Positions 7,478 to 15,154 of a stretch of DNA of 23,519 nt are shown here, piece after piece. Position 1 is the stretch's first letter; every line of letters starts with the position of its first letter. The notes under the pieces were generated by a model, which did no database searches, was not told the DNA's origin, and saw only the letters and a list, made by a program, of their open reading frames with translations. The position numbers and the translations under genes are program-made. Source of the DNA: Chloroflexota bacterium (lineage in GTDB: Bacteria; Chloroflexota; Dehalococcoidia; Lucifugimonadales; JACPCL1); the NCBI GenBank assembly GCA_016210395.1, contig JACQUI010000101.1, positions 1 to 23,519 of the forward strand, read 5' to 3'.

Positions 7478-8500
7478 TTAGTACGGGCTCTTTGGATCAA
7501 CCAGGTAGAGCAGTGGCTGGCCGGACACAAAGCGCTCCAGGTTCTCCTCGAACATGCGGGCCTGCCGCTCCTCCAGGCGCACCGTGCGGCCTGCGCGGTG
7601 GGAGGTCATAATCACGTTGGGCATATCCCACAGAGGACTTTCTTGCTCCAGCGGCTCGTTGGTGAAGACATCCAGGCCGGCGCCGGCGATGGTCCCTTCC
7701 TTCAGCGCACGTATCATAGCAGGCTCGTCAACCACCTCGCCGCGCGCCACGTTGATGAGGTGCGCCGTGCGTTTCATGGCATGAAGCTCGCGCTCAGCAA
7801 TGAGCTTGTCCGTTTCCTTGGAGAGAGGGACGCTCAAGACTACGAAGTCGCTCTGCGCAAGCAGGTAGGGCAAATCCGCCGGGGGCAGCAGCTCGTCAAC
7901 GCCCTCGACAGCTTTCTGGCGTGATGAGGCGCTGCGGCGGATGGCCAGCACGCGCATGTCGAAGCCGCGCGCCATCCGCGCCAGATGCCTGCCAATTGCA
8001 CCCAGGCCGACGATGCCAACCGTGCGGCCGCCCATCTCATCCACGTCCGGCGTGGGCCGCCACTTGCGCTGCCGGGCGTTGTCCTCGAAGCCCTTCATGT
8101 TTTTGGCAAGCATGAGCAGCATCATCATGGCGTGCTCGGCGACGGGCGCTGCGTTGGCCCCTGCCAGGCTGGTGACGGGAATGCCCGCCTCAATGATGCC
8201 GCTGCCTTTCATGTGGTCCACGCCCGCGCTCCACGCCTGCACCCACTTCAGGCGGGGCGTCCACCTGACCGAGCCGTGGGGCAGGCCCATGCAGATGATG
8301 ACGTCCGCCTCGGCGAAAAATGGGGCCATTTCCTTGGGGCCGGTGGCTTCGGCCTTGGGGCCGCTTTCGTAGACCTCTCGAAACTGCGTCCACATCTCCC
8401 GTGGAAGCTGCTGCGCCTTGCCTACGCGCGGGTTGGCGTTGAGCTTCGCCACGTAGTCGCGGCTCATGGGAGAGGTGATCAGGATGTTGGGCTTGTCCAA
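7478..8500 (-). CDS. D-isomer-specific 2-hydroxyacid dehydrogenase
   Basis: The product has 340 residues from TTG 8500, chosen because AGGAGG (complement of 8508-8513) lies seven bases upstream; the longer reading frame swallows this site. Family features are clear: an N-terminal flavodoxin-like domain, VGLGAIG (165-170, with the preceding Val) for NAD(P), then the catalytic trio Arg253 (NVARGEVVDE), Glu282 (DVFTNEPL) and His301 (MTSHRAG). It is expected to reduce 2-keto acids to D-2-hydroxy acids or the reverse in the cytosol. GAGVD-type substrate-loop residues appear as SAGVDHM. The exact substrate (glyoxylate, hydroxypyruvate or another) cannot be told. A weak promoter candidate for this strand (TTGCCC, 16 bases, TATCTT; complement of 8545-8572) lies upstream. 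The CMD-like gene follows downstream on the same strand. Confidence 0.9.
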   Translation of the reverse strand: MDKPNILITSPMSRDYVAKLNANPRVGKAQQLPREMWTQFREVYESGPKAEATGPKEMAPFFAEADVIICMGLPHGSVRWTPRLKWVQAWSAGVDHMKGSGIIEAGIPVTSLAGANAAPVAEHAMMMLLMLAKNMKGFEDNARQRKWRPTPDVDEMGGRTVGIVGLGAIGRHLARMARGFDMRVLAIRRSASSRQKAVEGVDELLPPADLPYLLAQSDFVVLSVPLSKETDKLIAERELHAMKRTAHLINVARGEVVDEPAMIRALKEGTIAGAGLDVFTNEPLEQESPLWDMPNVIMTSHRAGRTVRLEERQARMFEENLERFVSGQPLLYLVDPKSPY

Positions 8501-8654
8501 GTAGCGACCTCCTGCAACTGGCCTGACCTGCAACCCCAAGATACAAGATAGAGGGAGTGTGGGTCAGGGCAACGGAATGATAGAATAGCACACGGCATTT
8601 GCCCTGAGCATACTCATTCATGCGTCATGTCCCCTGAAAGGAGCAACCGGCATC

Positions 8655-9722
8655 GTGAACCAGCAGAAGATTCGGGTCGGCATCATAGGAGCGGGAGGGA
8701 ACTTCCGCGACAGGCACATCCCTGGATTCAAGGCACTGAAGAACGTGGAGCTCGCAGGCGTGGCCAACCGCAGCCGCGAGTCCAGCGAGCGCGCCGCCAA
8801 GGAGTTCGGCATTGCCGAGGTCTATGACTCCTGGCTGGACCTGATGGAGTCGGACGACATTGACGCCATTGCCATAGGCACGTGGCCCTACATGCATTGC
8901 CCCCTGGTGCTGGCAGCGCTGGAAAACAATAAGCATGTCCTCACCGAGGCCCGCATGGCCCTGAACGCCCAGGAGGCGCGGACCATGCTGGATGCCTCTC
9001 GAATATCGCCCCACCTGGTGACCATGATCGTGCCCGGCCCGATGACGCTGTCCATAGACCCCATGATCTTCCGCCTGCTGGAGAGCGGCTACCTGGGAGA
9101 CGTGCTGTCGGTGGAGCTGAACCTGGCGGGCCGGAGCTTTGTGGACCGGAACGCCCCGCTGGCGTGGCGGCACGACGCTGCGCTGAGCGGCTACAACATC
9201 CTGAACATGGGCATCTGGTCGGAAATCCTCATGCGCTGGCTTGGGCCGGCCAACAAAGTCATGGCGATGACCAAGACCGCGGTGAAGCAGCGCAAGGACG
9301 CTACAGGCAGATTCAGGGCTGTGACCGTCCCCGACCACGTGGACATCCTTGCGGACATGGCATGCGGCGCTCAGGCCCATCTGCGATTCAGCGCAGTGAC
9401 AGGCCTTGGCCCCAGCAACGAGGTGTGGCTGTTCGGCAGCGAGGGGACGCTGCGGATTGACACGCAGGCGTTGAAAATCTACGGCGGCAAGCGCGGCGAA
9501 AAGGAGCTTGCGCCCATCCCCGTTGCCGAGGAGTTGATCGTGAAATCGGTCGCGCCTGGACTGCCGCCGGGATGGCGTGTTGAGGAGGAGTTCATCAACG
9601 CCATCCTCGGCAAGGAGCCGGTGAGGAACACCACCTTCGAGGACGGCGTGCGCTACATGGAGTTTACCGAGGCGGTGTCGCGAAGCGCCCAGGAGGGGAA
9701 GGCGATCTCGCTGCCCCTATAG
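8655..9722 (+). CDS. Gfo/Idh/MocA-family protein with altered catalytic motifs
   Basis: The product has 355 residues. The N-terminal Rossmann fold has GIIGAGGNFRDRHIPGF (9-25) and the usual second-strand pattern. The C-terminal domain spans about 125-355, including the VWLFGSEGTLRID block. In active relatives the motif is 'E-K-P' after the fourth strand; here it is TEARMAL with Arg100 in place of the Lys region. The 'G-x-H-x-x-D' catalytic helix reads NMGIWSEILMRW (185-195), with no His or Asp. The fold is secure, but classical sugar dehydrogenase activity is doubtful. The start is GTG 8655 with AAGGAG (8638-8643) eleven bases before, slightly long. A TAGAAT -10 candidate is at 8581-8586. The gene is divergent from the 2-hydroxyacid dehydrogenase. 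Confidence 0.85.
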   Translation: MNQQKIRVGIIGAGGNFRDRHIPGFKALKNVELAGVANRSRESSERAAKEFGIAEVYDSWLDLMESDDIDAIAIGTWPYMHCPLVLAALENNKHVLTEARMALNAQEARTMLDASRISPHLVTMIVPGPMTLSIDPMIFRLLESGYLGDVLSVELNLAGRSFVDRNAPLAWRHDAALSGYNILNMGIWSEILMRWLGPANKVMAMTKTAVKQRKDATGRFRAVTVPDHVDILADMACGAQAHLRFSAVTGLGPSNEVWLFGSEGTLRIDTQALKIYGGKRGEKELAPIPVAEELIVKSVAPGLPPGWRVEEEFINAILGKEPVRNTTFEDGVRYMEFTEAVSRSAQEGKAISLPL

Positions 9723-9760
9723 CCATTCTGTTGGCTATGGCGCACTGATAGCCATGATTT

Positions 9761-9794
9761 GTAGGGGCGTCCCGATGGACCGGGACGCCCCTAC
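9761..9794. repeat. GTAGGGGCG-type palindrome, probable bidirectional terminator
   Basis: Arms 9761-9774 and 9781-9794 are perfectly complementary over 14 bases with a six-base loop (ATGGAC). It lies between the convergent Gfo/Idh/MocA (+) and MFS (-) genes, so termination is plausible, though no T-run follows. Just upstream, ATAGCC (9719-9724), GGCTAT (9733-9738) and ATAGCC (9748-9753) can form two mutually exclusive small hairpins. The same GTAGGGGCG start occurs at 20630-20638 and 23502-23510. Confidence 0.7.
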
Positions 9795-9866
9795 GTTCGT
9801 TTGCAGGTTTTCGTTGAGCCGCGTTCTCCCTTGTCTCTCCGGCGTTGGGTCATACATCCCAAGACG

Positions 9867-11183
9867 CTACGGCTCAGCAGCTTTCACCAGTGGCGCCTGC
9901 GCCTTCTTCGTGGGCGGATTTGCCATAAGGATGAGCCACATGGACACGAAGCACAGGACTCCGAACACCAGCAGGGGCACCCTGTACGTGCCTGCCCGCA
10001 CGAAGACCGCCGCTGCAAAGAAGGGGAGGACCAGGTTGAAGAGGCTGCTGATAGGGGACATGGCCCCCTGGATGCTAGCGAAGTTGCGGCGGCCAAAGAG
10101 GTCGGCGCGCAAAGAGTTGGGCAGCGACGACAGACCGCCCCAGACGATGGAATAGGGCACCCACAGCAGCGTGATCTGGGCGACGCTGGTGGCAAAGGCC
10201 ATCACGGCCAGGCACACGCCCATGACGGCTAGCGATCCCGCCATGATTTTCTGCTTGCTGATGGAGTCGCCGATCCAGCTTAGGAAGACGCGGCCCGGCG
10301 CACTGAACACCCCCTGCACCACGAAGAGAAAGCCGGCTTGGGCCGCCGTTCCGTGCAGCTCTTTTTCTACCAGCGGAAAGGCATTCATACCCATTGCGGT
10401 GGTCAGGGCGGTGCGGATGCTCACAGAGATGGCGAAATACCAGAAGGTAGGAGTGCGCAGCGCCTCCCACGCGGTGAAGTCCGCTTCTCCCGCTGCCTCA
10501 GCGGATTCACTGCCGTTCGCCCGGGCGGCGTCTTTGGCGGGGGCCGTTGCAGGGTCATCGCCGTCGGGCAGCATCCCGTACTGCTCTGGACGGTGCCGCA
10601 TGATGGCCGCCAGCGGCAAGCCAACGACGAACACGATGAGGCCGATGACCCGGAAGGCGCCGCGCCACCCAAGAGTCTCCACCATCCAGTTGACCAGCGG
10701 CACAATGACGGAGGCGAGGCTCGTGCCAATCCAGAGGATGCCGAAGGCGCGGCCCCGCTTGCGCCGCCACCAGTTGGCTACCGCCGTGGAAATAGGGCTG
10801 CCGAAACCAAGGCTGCTGCCCAGCACGGTGCCCAGGAAGAAACAGGCCAAAAACACTGGAAAGTTGGGGGCAAAGCTGGCGGCAAGGAAACCGCCTCCCA
10901 TGAGAGGCACGCCCACGAACATCATGGCCCGTGGACCGAAGCGGTCCACCAGGTAGCCCTCGACTGGGCCGATGAAGGCCGTTTCAAAGCGGGCCAGGGA
11001 GAGGGCGCCCACGATGGTGGCGAGGCTGATGCCGAAAGAGTCGGCCAGGGGCAGGGTGAAGGCGTTGAGCCCGTGGTGGTTGAAGCCGACGCTGATCACC
11101 ATGCCGGCAATACCACCCAGAACAATCCACCACCCGTAGAAGATGCGGGGCCTGTCCCGACGAGTCGGGACTGCCTTGGCCAT
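9867..11183 (-). CDS. MFS transporter, oxalate/formate-antiporter-like
   Basis: The product has 438 residues with about twelve membrane segments and a hydrophilic central loop (about 205-245, rich in Ala, Asp and Glu). The N-terminal RPRIFYGWWIVLGG and the loop NWWRRKRGRAFG between helices 4 and 5 are typical of the OFA/monocarboxylate branch of the major facilitator superfamily. Likely cargo is a small organic anion; nothing here identifies it. ATG 11183 follows a textbook AAGGAGGT site. The second MFS gene (20729-22042) has the same plan and length, so the two are probably distant paralogues. It ends towards the palindrome at 9761-9794. It is divergent from the RidA-like gene. Confidence 0.9.
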   Translation of the reverse strand: MAKAVPTRRDRPRIFYGWWIVLGGIAGMVISVGFNHHGLNAFTLPLADSFGISLATIVGALSLARFETAFIGPVEGYLVDRFGPRAMMFVGVPLMGGGFLAASFAPNFPVFLACFFLGTVLGSSLGFGSPISTAVANWWRRKRGRAFGILWIGTSLASVIVPLVNWMVETLGWRGAFRVIGLIVFVVGLPLAAIMRHRPEQYGMLPDGDDPATAPAKDAARANGSESAEAAGEADFTAWEALRTPTFWYFAISVSIRTALTTAMGMNAFPLVEKELHGTAAQAGFLFVVQGVFSAPGRVFLSWIGDSISKQKIMAGSLAVMGVCLAVMAFATSVAQITLLWVPYSIVWGGLSSLPNSLRADLFGRRNFASIQGAMSPISSLFNLVLPFFAAAVFVRAGTYRVPLLVFGVLCFVSMWLILMANPPTKKAQAPLVKAAEP

Positions 11184-11547
11184 GACGACCTCCTTGCGCG
11201 GGGATGGCGGTACTGTACAACTAATTCACATCAGTGAAAAGGTTCTTCTTTCGATTTCCCTTGACGTGGAGCGCTGTGGACGGCTACTCTGGCCATAGTC
11301 AGATAGTCTGGATGGAACGACATGTGACCACGCGCGTCAAGGGCCGCCCAGGGGGAAGCGGTATTCGTTTTATTTTTCTGGGGAAACGAACCGGAGACTG
11401 GAAGGGCAGGGCATGGGCTGGAGGGAGGGAGGCGGGCGCAACGGGTCATGTGTGGAGAATAGCAGCAGAGGCCCGGGACGGGCAATGCACGGATGGCGGA
11501 TTGAAATAGCGCAAGGGAAGGCGCCGCGCCTTGCAGAAAGGAAAGCA
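11184..11547. other. divergent intergenic region with operator-like dyad
   Basis: I see no credible gene in this 364-base gap; the 91-codon frame at 11234-11509 has no ribosome site and a composition unlike its neighbours. Bases 11225-11238 form TTCAC-N4-GTGAA. On the minus strand this lies over a weak promoter candidate for the MFS gene (TTTTCA, complement of 11235-11240, then 17 bases, then TACAGT), so a repressor or activator could bind here. The remainder is G-rich and unremarkable. Confidence 0.3.
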
Positions 11548-12012
11548 ATGTCCCAAGCTGAGGAGAAGCTGAAGAAGATGGGGTTGGCGCTGCCTGCCCC
11601 GCCCCAGCCTCTGGCCAACTACATTCCTGGCTACCGGACCGGAAACCTTGTCTTCCTCGCCGGCGTGGGGCCTCGCAACGCCGACGGCTCCATGATCGCG
11701 GGCAAGGTGGGCAAAGACCTAACGGTTGAGCAAGGGTACGCAGCGGCCCGGCTGTGCGCACTGAACCTGCTGGCGAATCTGAAGAGCGTCATAGGCGACC
11801 TGGACAAAGTGACGCATGTGGTGAAGGTGCTGGGGATGGTGAACGCCGCGCCGGACTTCGGGCAGCACCCGGAGGTGGTCAACGGTTGCTCCGACCTGTT
11901 GCTGGCCGTTTTGGGCGAGAAGGGGCGGCACGCCCGCTCCGCCGTGGGCATGGGGTCGCTTCCCAGGGGGATTGCCGTGGAGGTGGAGATGATCGTAGAG
12001 GTGGTGGGGTAA
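11548..12012 (+). CDS. RidA/YjgF-family protein (extended 154-residue subgroup)
   Basis: The product has 154 residues. The RidA fold runs from about residue 20 to the end: the strand LVFLAGVGPRNADGS, the helix EQGYAAARLCALNLLANLKSV, VTHVVKVLGMVNAAPDF, and the closing HARSAVGMGSLPRGIAVEVEMI. The Arg in HARSAVG matches the conserved Arg that binds the substrate carboxylate in enamine/imine deaminases. The N-terminal extension (SQAEEKLKKMGLALPAPPQPLANY) is typical of the 'RidA-like 1' subgroup, where deaminase activity is less well proven. ATG 11548 follows AAAGGA (11537-11542) at five bases; the longer frame from 11413 adds unrelated sequence. The exported small protein follows after 15 bases, so the two form an operon. 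Confidence 0.88.
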   Translation: MSQAEEKLKKMGLALPAPPQPLANYIPGYRTGNLVFLAGVGPRNADGSMIAGKVGKDLTVEQGYAAARLCALNLLANLKSVIGDLDKVTHVVKVLGMVNAAPDFGQHPEVVNGCSDLLLAVLGEKGRHARSAVGMGSLPRGIAVEVEMIVEVVG

Positions 12013-12027
12013 GGGGAAGCGGGGTTC

Positions 12028-12378
12028 GTGGTGGTGGCAGGCATGCTTCTGGGGGTCGGGTCCGTCATGGCCGGTGAGGTCCGGGAGAGTGGGCTTCGGG
12101 TGAAGTTCGATGCGGACACGGGCAAGGCACGCGTGGAGGTCCGCAACGAGACACTACAACCGGTTACTCTCAGCGACATCATGATCTTTGGCGAGCACAA
12201 GAGCGAGGCCATCTTGCTGAGCACTCCCTGGACCGCGAGCTGCCTGGGGGTGGTGAACCCCGGCCAGACTCGACGATGCGAGGGTAAGGCTGAAATCCAG
12301 GCATCGGACGACAACGTGGCAGAGATCACGATGACGCGCGCTGATGGCTCCGTGCACACCGTCTCGATTCCCGACTAA
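12028..12378 (+). CDS. small exported protein of unknown function
   Basis: The product has 116 residues from GTG 12028 (alternatives GTG 12031 or 12034, ATG 12043). The first 15 residues (VVVAGMLLGVGSVMA) look like a short signal peptide or anchor, ending in a VMA-G cleavage-like site, but lack an N-terminal Lys/Arg. The rest is beta-rich: LRVKFDADTGKARVEVRN, then QPVTLSDIMIFG, a pair of Cys (in ASCLG and RRCEG) that may form a disulfide, and a final strand pair. The layout suggests a small Ig-like sandwich. AAGGGG (12011-12016) is a weak ribosome site. It lies 15 bases after the RidA-like gene and is followed by a terminator. No family recognised. Confidence 0.6.
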   Translation: MVVAGMLLGVGSVMAGEVRESGLRVKFDADTGKARVEVRNETLQPVTLSDIMIFGEHKSEAILLSTPWTASCLGVVNPGQTRRCEGKAEIQASDDNVAEITMTRADGSVHTVSIPD

Positions 12379-12418
12379 GTCAGGCGCGAGACACCATAAG
12401 GGGACCGGACAGACTTTG

Positions 12419-12457
12419 AAGAGGGCCTGCGCCACCAAAAGTGGCGCAGGCCCTCTT
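12419..12457. terminator. bidirectional terminator
   Basis: Arms 12419-12435 and 12441-12457 are a perfect 17-bp stem with loop CAAAA. It lies between the RidA-like operon (+) and the response regulator (-), both pointing at it. A short T-run is built into each arm end. Confidence 0.85.
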
Positions 12458-12573
12458 CTGCTGATGCCATGAGCGGATATCCAGACTGGTCCATGGAGAC
12501 TCTTCACCTCGTCCCGTTCGGCTGCGCCTCAAGGCAGTCGTGCGTCAGCCCTGCCCCAGGAGGGAAAAAGCTA

Positions 12574-13269
12574 CTAGCCCAGGCTCCTGAACCGGTACCC
12601 CACGCCTGGCTCGGTGATAATGAACTGGGGCTGCTCTTCGTCGGGCTCCAGCTTCTTGCGCAATCGCCGGATGTATGCCCAGAGGTACTCGGACTCTTGC
12701 CCGTACTCCGGGCCCCAGACGGCGTTCAGGAGCACTCGATGCGTCAGCACCTTGCCGGCGTTGCGGGCAAGCATGGCCAGAAGGCTGTACTCCGTGGGCG
12801 TCAGCTTCAGTTCCCGCCCGTTCAGCACCACCTGGCGGGCGCTGAAATCAATGCGAAGGCCAAAGGCTTCCAGGGGCGCGACTGCCCCGCTGCCCTCGGC
12901 GCGTGTTCTGCGCAGAGCCGCGCGCACCCGCGCCAGGAGCTCGTCAATGCCGAAGGGCTTGGTCATGTAGTCGTCGGCGCCCATGTCCAGCGCCTTGACT
13001 TTGTCCTGCTCCCTGCCGCGAGCGCTGAGGACAATGATGGGCACGTCAGAGGTCTCGCGGATTCGACGGCAGACCTCGAATCCGTCGGGGCCTGGCATGG
13101 TCAGGTCAAGGAGGATCAGGTCTACCACCTGCTCTTCAGCTTGCTTGAGGGCTTCCGTGCCGTCGCTGGCTGCGACGATTTCAAACCCCCTTGCCTTGAG
13201 GTTGGCGCTGACGTACCGTACTGTTTCTGGCTCGTCGTCTACGACCAGTACGCGCTGGCTTCTGTTCAT
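12574..13269 (-). CDS. OmpR/KdpE-type response regulator
   Basis: The product has 231 residues. The receiver domain (about 5-118) has the acidic pocket D11/D12, phosphoacceptor D55 (LLDLTMP), S82 and K104 (TKPFG). The winged-helix DNA-binding domain (about 133-230) ends in FIITEPGVGYRF, very like KdpE. WGPEYGQESEYLWAYIRRLRKKL is the recognition-helix region. It is downstream of and on the same strand as the GAF-PAS kinase, 154 bases apart, and is presumably its partner. Nothing in the window encodes a Kdp potassium pump, so 'KdpE-like' describes sequence, not role. ATG 13269 lacks a good ribosome site; a promoter just upstream may give a nearly leaderless transcript. Confidence 0.92.
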   Translation of the reverse strand: MNRSQRVLVVDDEPETVRYVSANLKARGFEIVAASDGTEALKQAEEQVVDLILLDLTMPGPDGFEVCRRIRETSDVPIIVLSARGREQDKVKALDMGADDYMTKPFGIDELLARVRAALRRTRAEGSGAVAPLEAFGLRIDFSARQVVLNGRELKLTPTEYSLLAMLARNAGKVLTHRVLLNAVWGPEYGQESEYLWAYIRRLRKKLEPDEEQPQFIITEPGVGYRFRSLG

Positions 13270-13283
13270 GGAGTGCTCGTGCT

Positions 13284-13311
13284 CGTATAGTTCCCGTTAG
13301 TCCTTGGCCAA
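13284..13311 (-). promoter_or_regulatory. possible promoter of the response regulator gene
   Basis: On the minus strand TTGGCC (complement of 13306-13311) and TATACG (complement of 13284-13289) are 16 bases apart, four of six matches each. The start site would fall about eight bases before ATG 13269, which would fit the missing ribosome site. Confidence 0.3.
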
Positions 13312-13406
13312 AAAGCCTGCGGTCACAGGCGCCCTCATGGATGAAAACGTTTTTCAGTTTTCCTGGTGGCACACGCCCCGGTTGCCATCCACCGGCCCCG
13401 GTACGC

Positions 13407-13421
13407 TGGGGGACACCCCCA
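13407..13421. repeat. TGGGGG/CCCCCA hairpin sharing a 13-mer with the window end
   Basis: Arms 13407-13412 and 13416-13421 form a small GC hairpin between the kinase and regulator genes. GGGGACACCCCCA (13409-13421) recurs, inverted, at 23489-23501. Nearby, AAAACGTTTT (13344-13353) is a perfect 10-base palindrome. Confidence 0.45.
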
Positions 13422-13423
13422 CG

Positions 13424-15097
13424 CTAGGTAGATGGTGCGCGTCGGCGTCTACCCATGGCCAAGGGTAGCGTGACATAAAAGATAGACCCTCTGCCCCCCT
13501 CGTTCTCCTCCACCCAGATCCGGCCCCCGTGGGCCTCGACGATGGACTTGCAAATGCTCAGGCCCAATCCCGTGCCGGGGGAACGGAAGGCTTTGTCCTG
13601 CTCCAAGCGCACGAACTTCTGGAAAATGCGCTCCCTGTCTTTGGCGGGGATGCCGATGCCCTGGTCCTGGACGCCGAGCAGCAAGTATCCGCTCTCCACG
13701 CCGGCAGTAACGGTGATCTGGGTACCGTGCGGAGAGTACTTTGCAGCGTTCTCCAACAGGTTTTCCAGCACGCGCTCAGTCTGGCTGGGGTCAACAGCGA
13801 TCCTGGGCAAGGACTTCGGCACTGCAATCTCAACGACGTGGTCCCGCAGGGCGCCGGCCGTCCGCTCCACCGCGCTCTGAACAAGGCCGTTGGCCTCCAC
13901 AGGCTCCGGGCGCATGACCGTCCGTCCGCTTTCCAGGCGGGACATATCCAGCAGGTCGCTGACCAGCCGGCTGAGGCGGTCGGCCTCCCTGTCAATGCTT
14001 CGGATGAAATCCGCCTTGGTGTCTTCGTCCCACTGCACGTCAGGCTGGAGCAGGCTGCTGGAGAACCCCTTGATATGGGAAAGCGGCGTGCGGAGCTCGT
14101 GGCTCACCAACGAGATGATGCTGTCTCTGAGCTCGTCCACCTCTTTCCTCTGGCTGATGTCTCGAACGCTTTCTACGATGCCCATCACCCTGCCATCCTT
14201 GTCGCGTATCGTATCCGCCAGAAGGGCTACCGGTATGTTCCGCTCCGAGAGCGGCAGGACCGCTTCCATCACATATCCGGACTTCTCAGCGACAATGGCC
14301 TGGCGGGCAGGGCAGGAGGTTTGGCAGATGGAGCCGCCGTTGGTTGTCTGGTAAGCAAAGGCTTCCCAGCAGCGCATGCCAACGAGGTCTCCAGGTTTCT
14401 TGCCGATCATCTGGGCCGCATGGGGATTGATGCGCGTAATGCGCCAGTCTGCATCCAGCGTGTAGATGCCCTCCGCCATGCTGTTGAGCACAGCCTCCAG
14501 GGAGAGGTGTTCCTGGATAACTTTCTTGCGCTGCTCTTCGGCATCGGCGAAGAGTCGGGCATTCTCCAGAGCGATGCTGGCCTGGGCGGCGAACATGCGG
14601 ACGAGCTGCGCATCCACCTCGGAGAAGGGCAGTCCCCCATTCTTCTCGGTCAGGTACAGGTTGCCGAACGTCTTGCCTGCATATCGAATAGAAATGCCCA
14701 GGAACGTCTTCATCACCGGATGGCCTGTGGGGAATCCGGCTGAAGCGGGGTGCCCGGCGATGTTGTCCAGGCGGAGAGGTTCGTTGGAGTCCAGGATAAG
14801 CCCAAGGATACCCTGGCCGATTGGAGGACTGCCCAGCTTCTTTCTCTCGTCCTCATCCATGCCCGAAGTAATAAACGATCGTATGCGCCGGTTTTCGTCT
14901 ATGACGCTCAGAGCCGCATACCGGCATCCTACCAGGCTGCGGGCACGGTCTACGATGAGCTGGAGCAGCCGGTCACTGGAAAGCTCGGCAGTAATCTCCT
15001 GGGAGGATTCAGCAAGGTACACCAACTCCCTCAGCAGATGCGTCGTCGCCTCTGCCAGTGCAGGATGGGAAAGGTTGATGGCACTGCCTGCGTTCAT
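13424..15097 (-). CDS. GAF-PAS sensor histidine kinase
   Basis: The product has 557 residues with no clear membrane segment, so it is probably cytosolic. The GAF domain (about 38-182) closely resembles the DevS/DosS kind: PLRLDNIAGHPASAGFP, then GHPVMKTFLG (His126), then FGNLYLTEK (Tyr148). A linking coil follows, then a PAS domain (about 198-318) with Cys243, Cys258 and Cys262 (CWEAF, CQTSC). HisKA has H333 in SHELRTPL. The ATPase has N450 (ENLLENAAKYS), DQGIGI (478-483) and GTGLGL (508-513). ATG 15097 is chosen over the earlier in-frame start at 15232 because a good promoter lies between them. The ribosome site is weak. The KdpE-like regulator downstream is the likely phosphate acceptor. 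The signal may be gas or redox if the His binds heme. Confidence 0.92.
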   Translation of the reverse strand: MNAGSAINLSHPALAEATTHLLRELVYLAESSQEITAELSSDRLLQLIVDRARSLVGCRYAALSVIDENRRIRSFITSGMDEDERKKLGSPPIGQGILGLILDSNEPLRLDNIAGHPASAGFPTGHPVMKTFLGISIRYAGKTFGNLYLTEKNGGLPFSEVDAQLVRMFAAQASIALENARLFADAEEQRKKVIQEHLSLEAVLNSMAEGIYTLDADWRITRINPHAAQMIGKKPGDLVGMRCWEAFAYQTTNGGSICQTSCPARQAIVAEKSGYVMEAVLPLSERNIPVALLADTIRDKDGRVMGIVESVRDISQRKEVDELRDSIISLVSHELRTPLSHIKGFSSSLLQPDVQWDEDTKADFIRSIDREADRLSRLVSDLLDMSRLESGRTVMRPEPVEANGLVQSAVERTAGALRDHVVEIAVPKSLPRIAVDPSQTERVLENLLENAAKYSPHGTQITVTAGVESGYLLLGVQDQGIGIPAKDRERIFQKFVRLEQDKAFRSPGTGLGLSICKSIVEAHGGRIWVEENEGGRGSIFYVTLPLAMGRRRRAPST

Positions 15098-15125
15098 GGC
15101 TGCCGCGCTTGCTAGGGTATCGGCT

Positions 15126-15154
15126 ATTCTAGCATGGCCAGGGGAGGCTATCAA
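15126..15154 (-). promoter_or_regulatory. sigma70-type promoter of the sensor kinase
   Basis: On the minus strand TTGATA (complement of 15149-15154; five of six) is followed after 17 bases by TAGAAT (complement of 15126-15131; five of six). Transcription should start near 15119, about 22 bases before ATG 15097, so the kinase cannot begin at 15232. Confidence 0.7.

Noticed and set aside
10338..11237. 299-codon plus-strand frame opposite the first MFS gene
   Set aside because: Low-complexity Gly/Glu/His-rich product, antisense to a clear transporter.
11234..11509. 91-codon plus-strand frame before the RidA-like gene
   Set aside because: No ribosome site, ordinary background composition, and no domain; it lies in a regulatory gap.
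13529..14743. 404-codon plus-strand frame opposite the sensor kinase
   Set aside because: Antisense shadow of well-defined kinase domains; composition is not protein-like and no ribosome site is seen.
12574..15097. Naming the two-component pair kdpDE
   Set aside because: The regulator resembles KdpE, but the kinase is GAF-PAS without the KdpD domain or membrane helices, and no Kdp pump genes are present.
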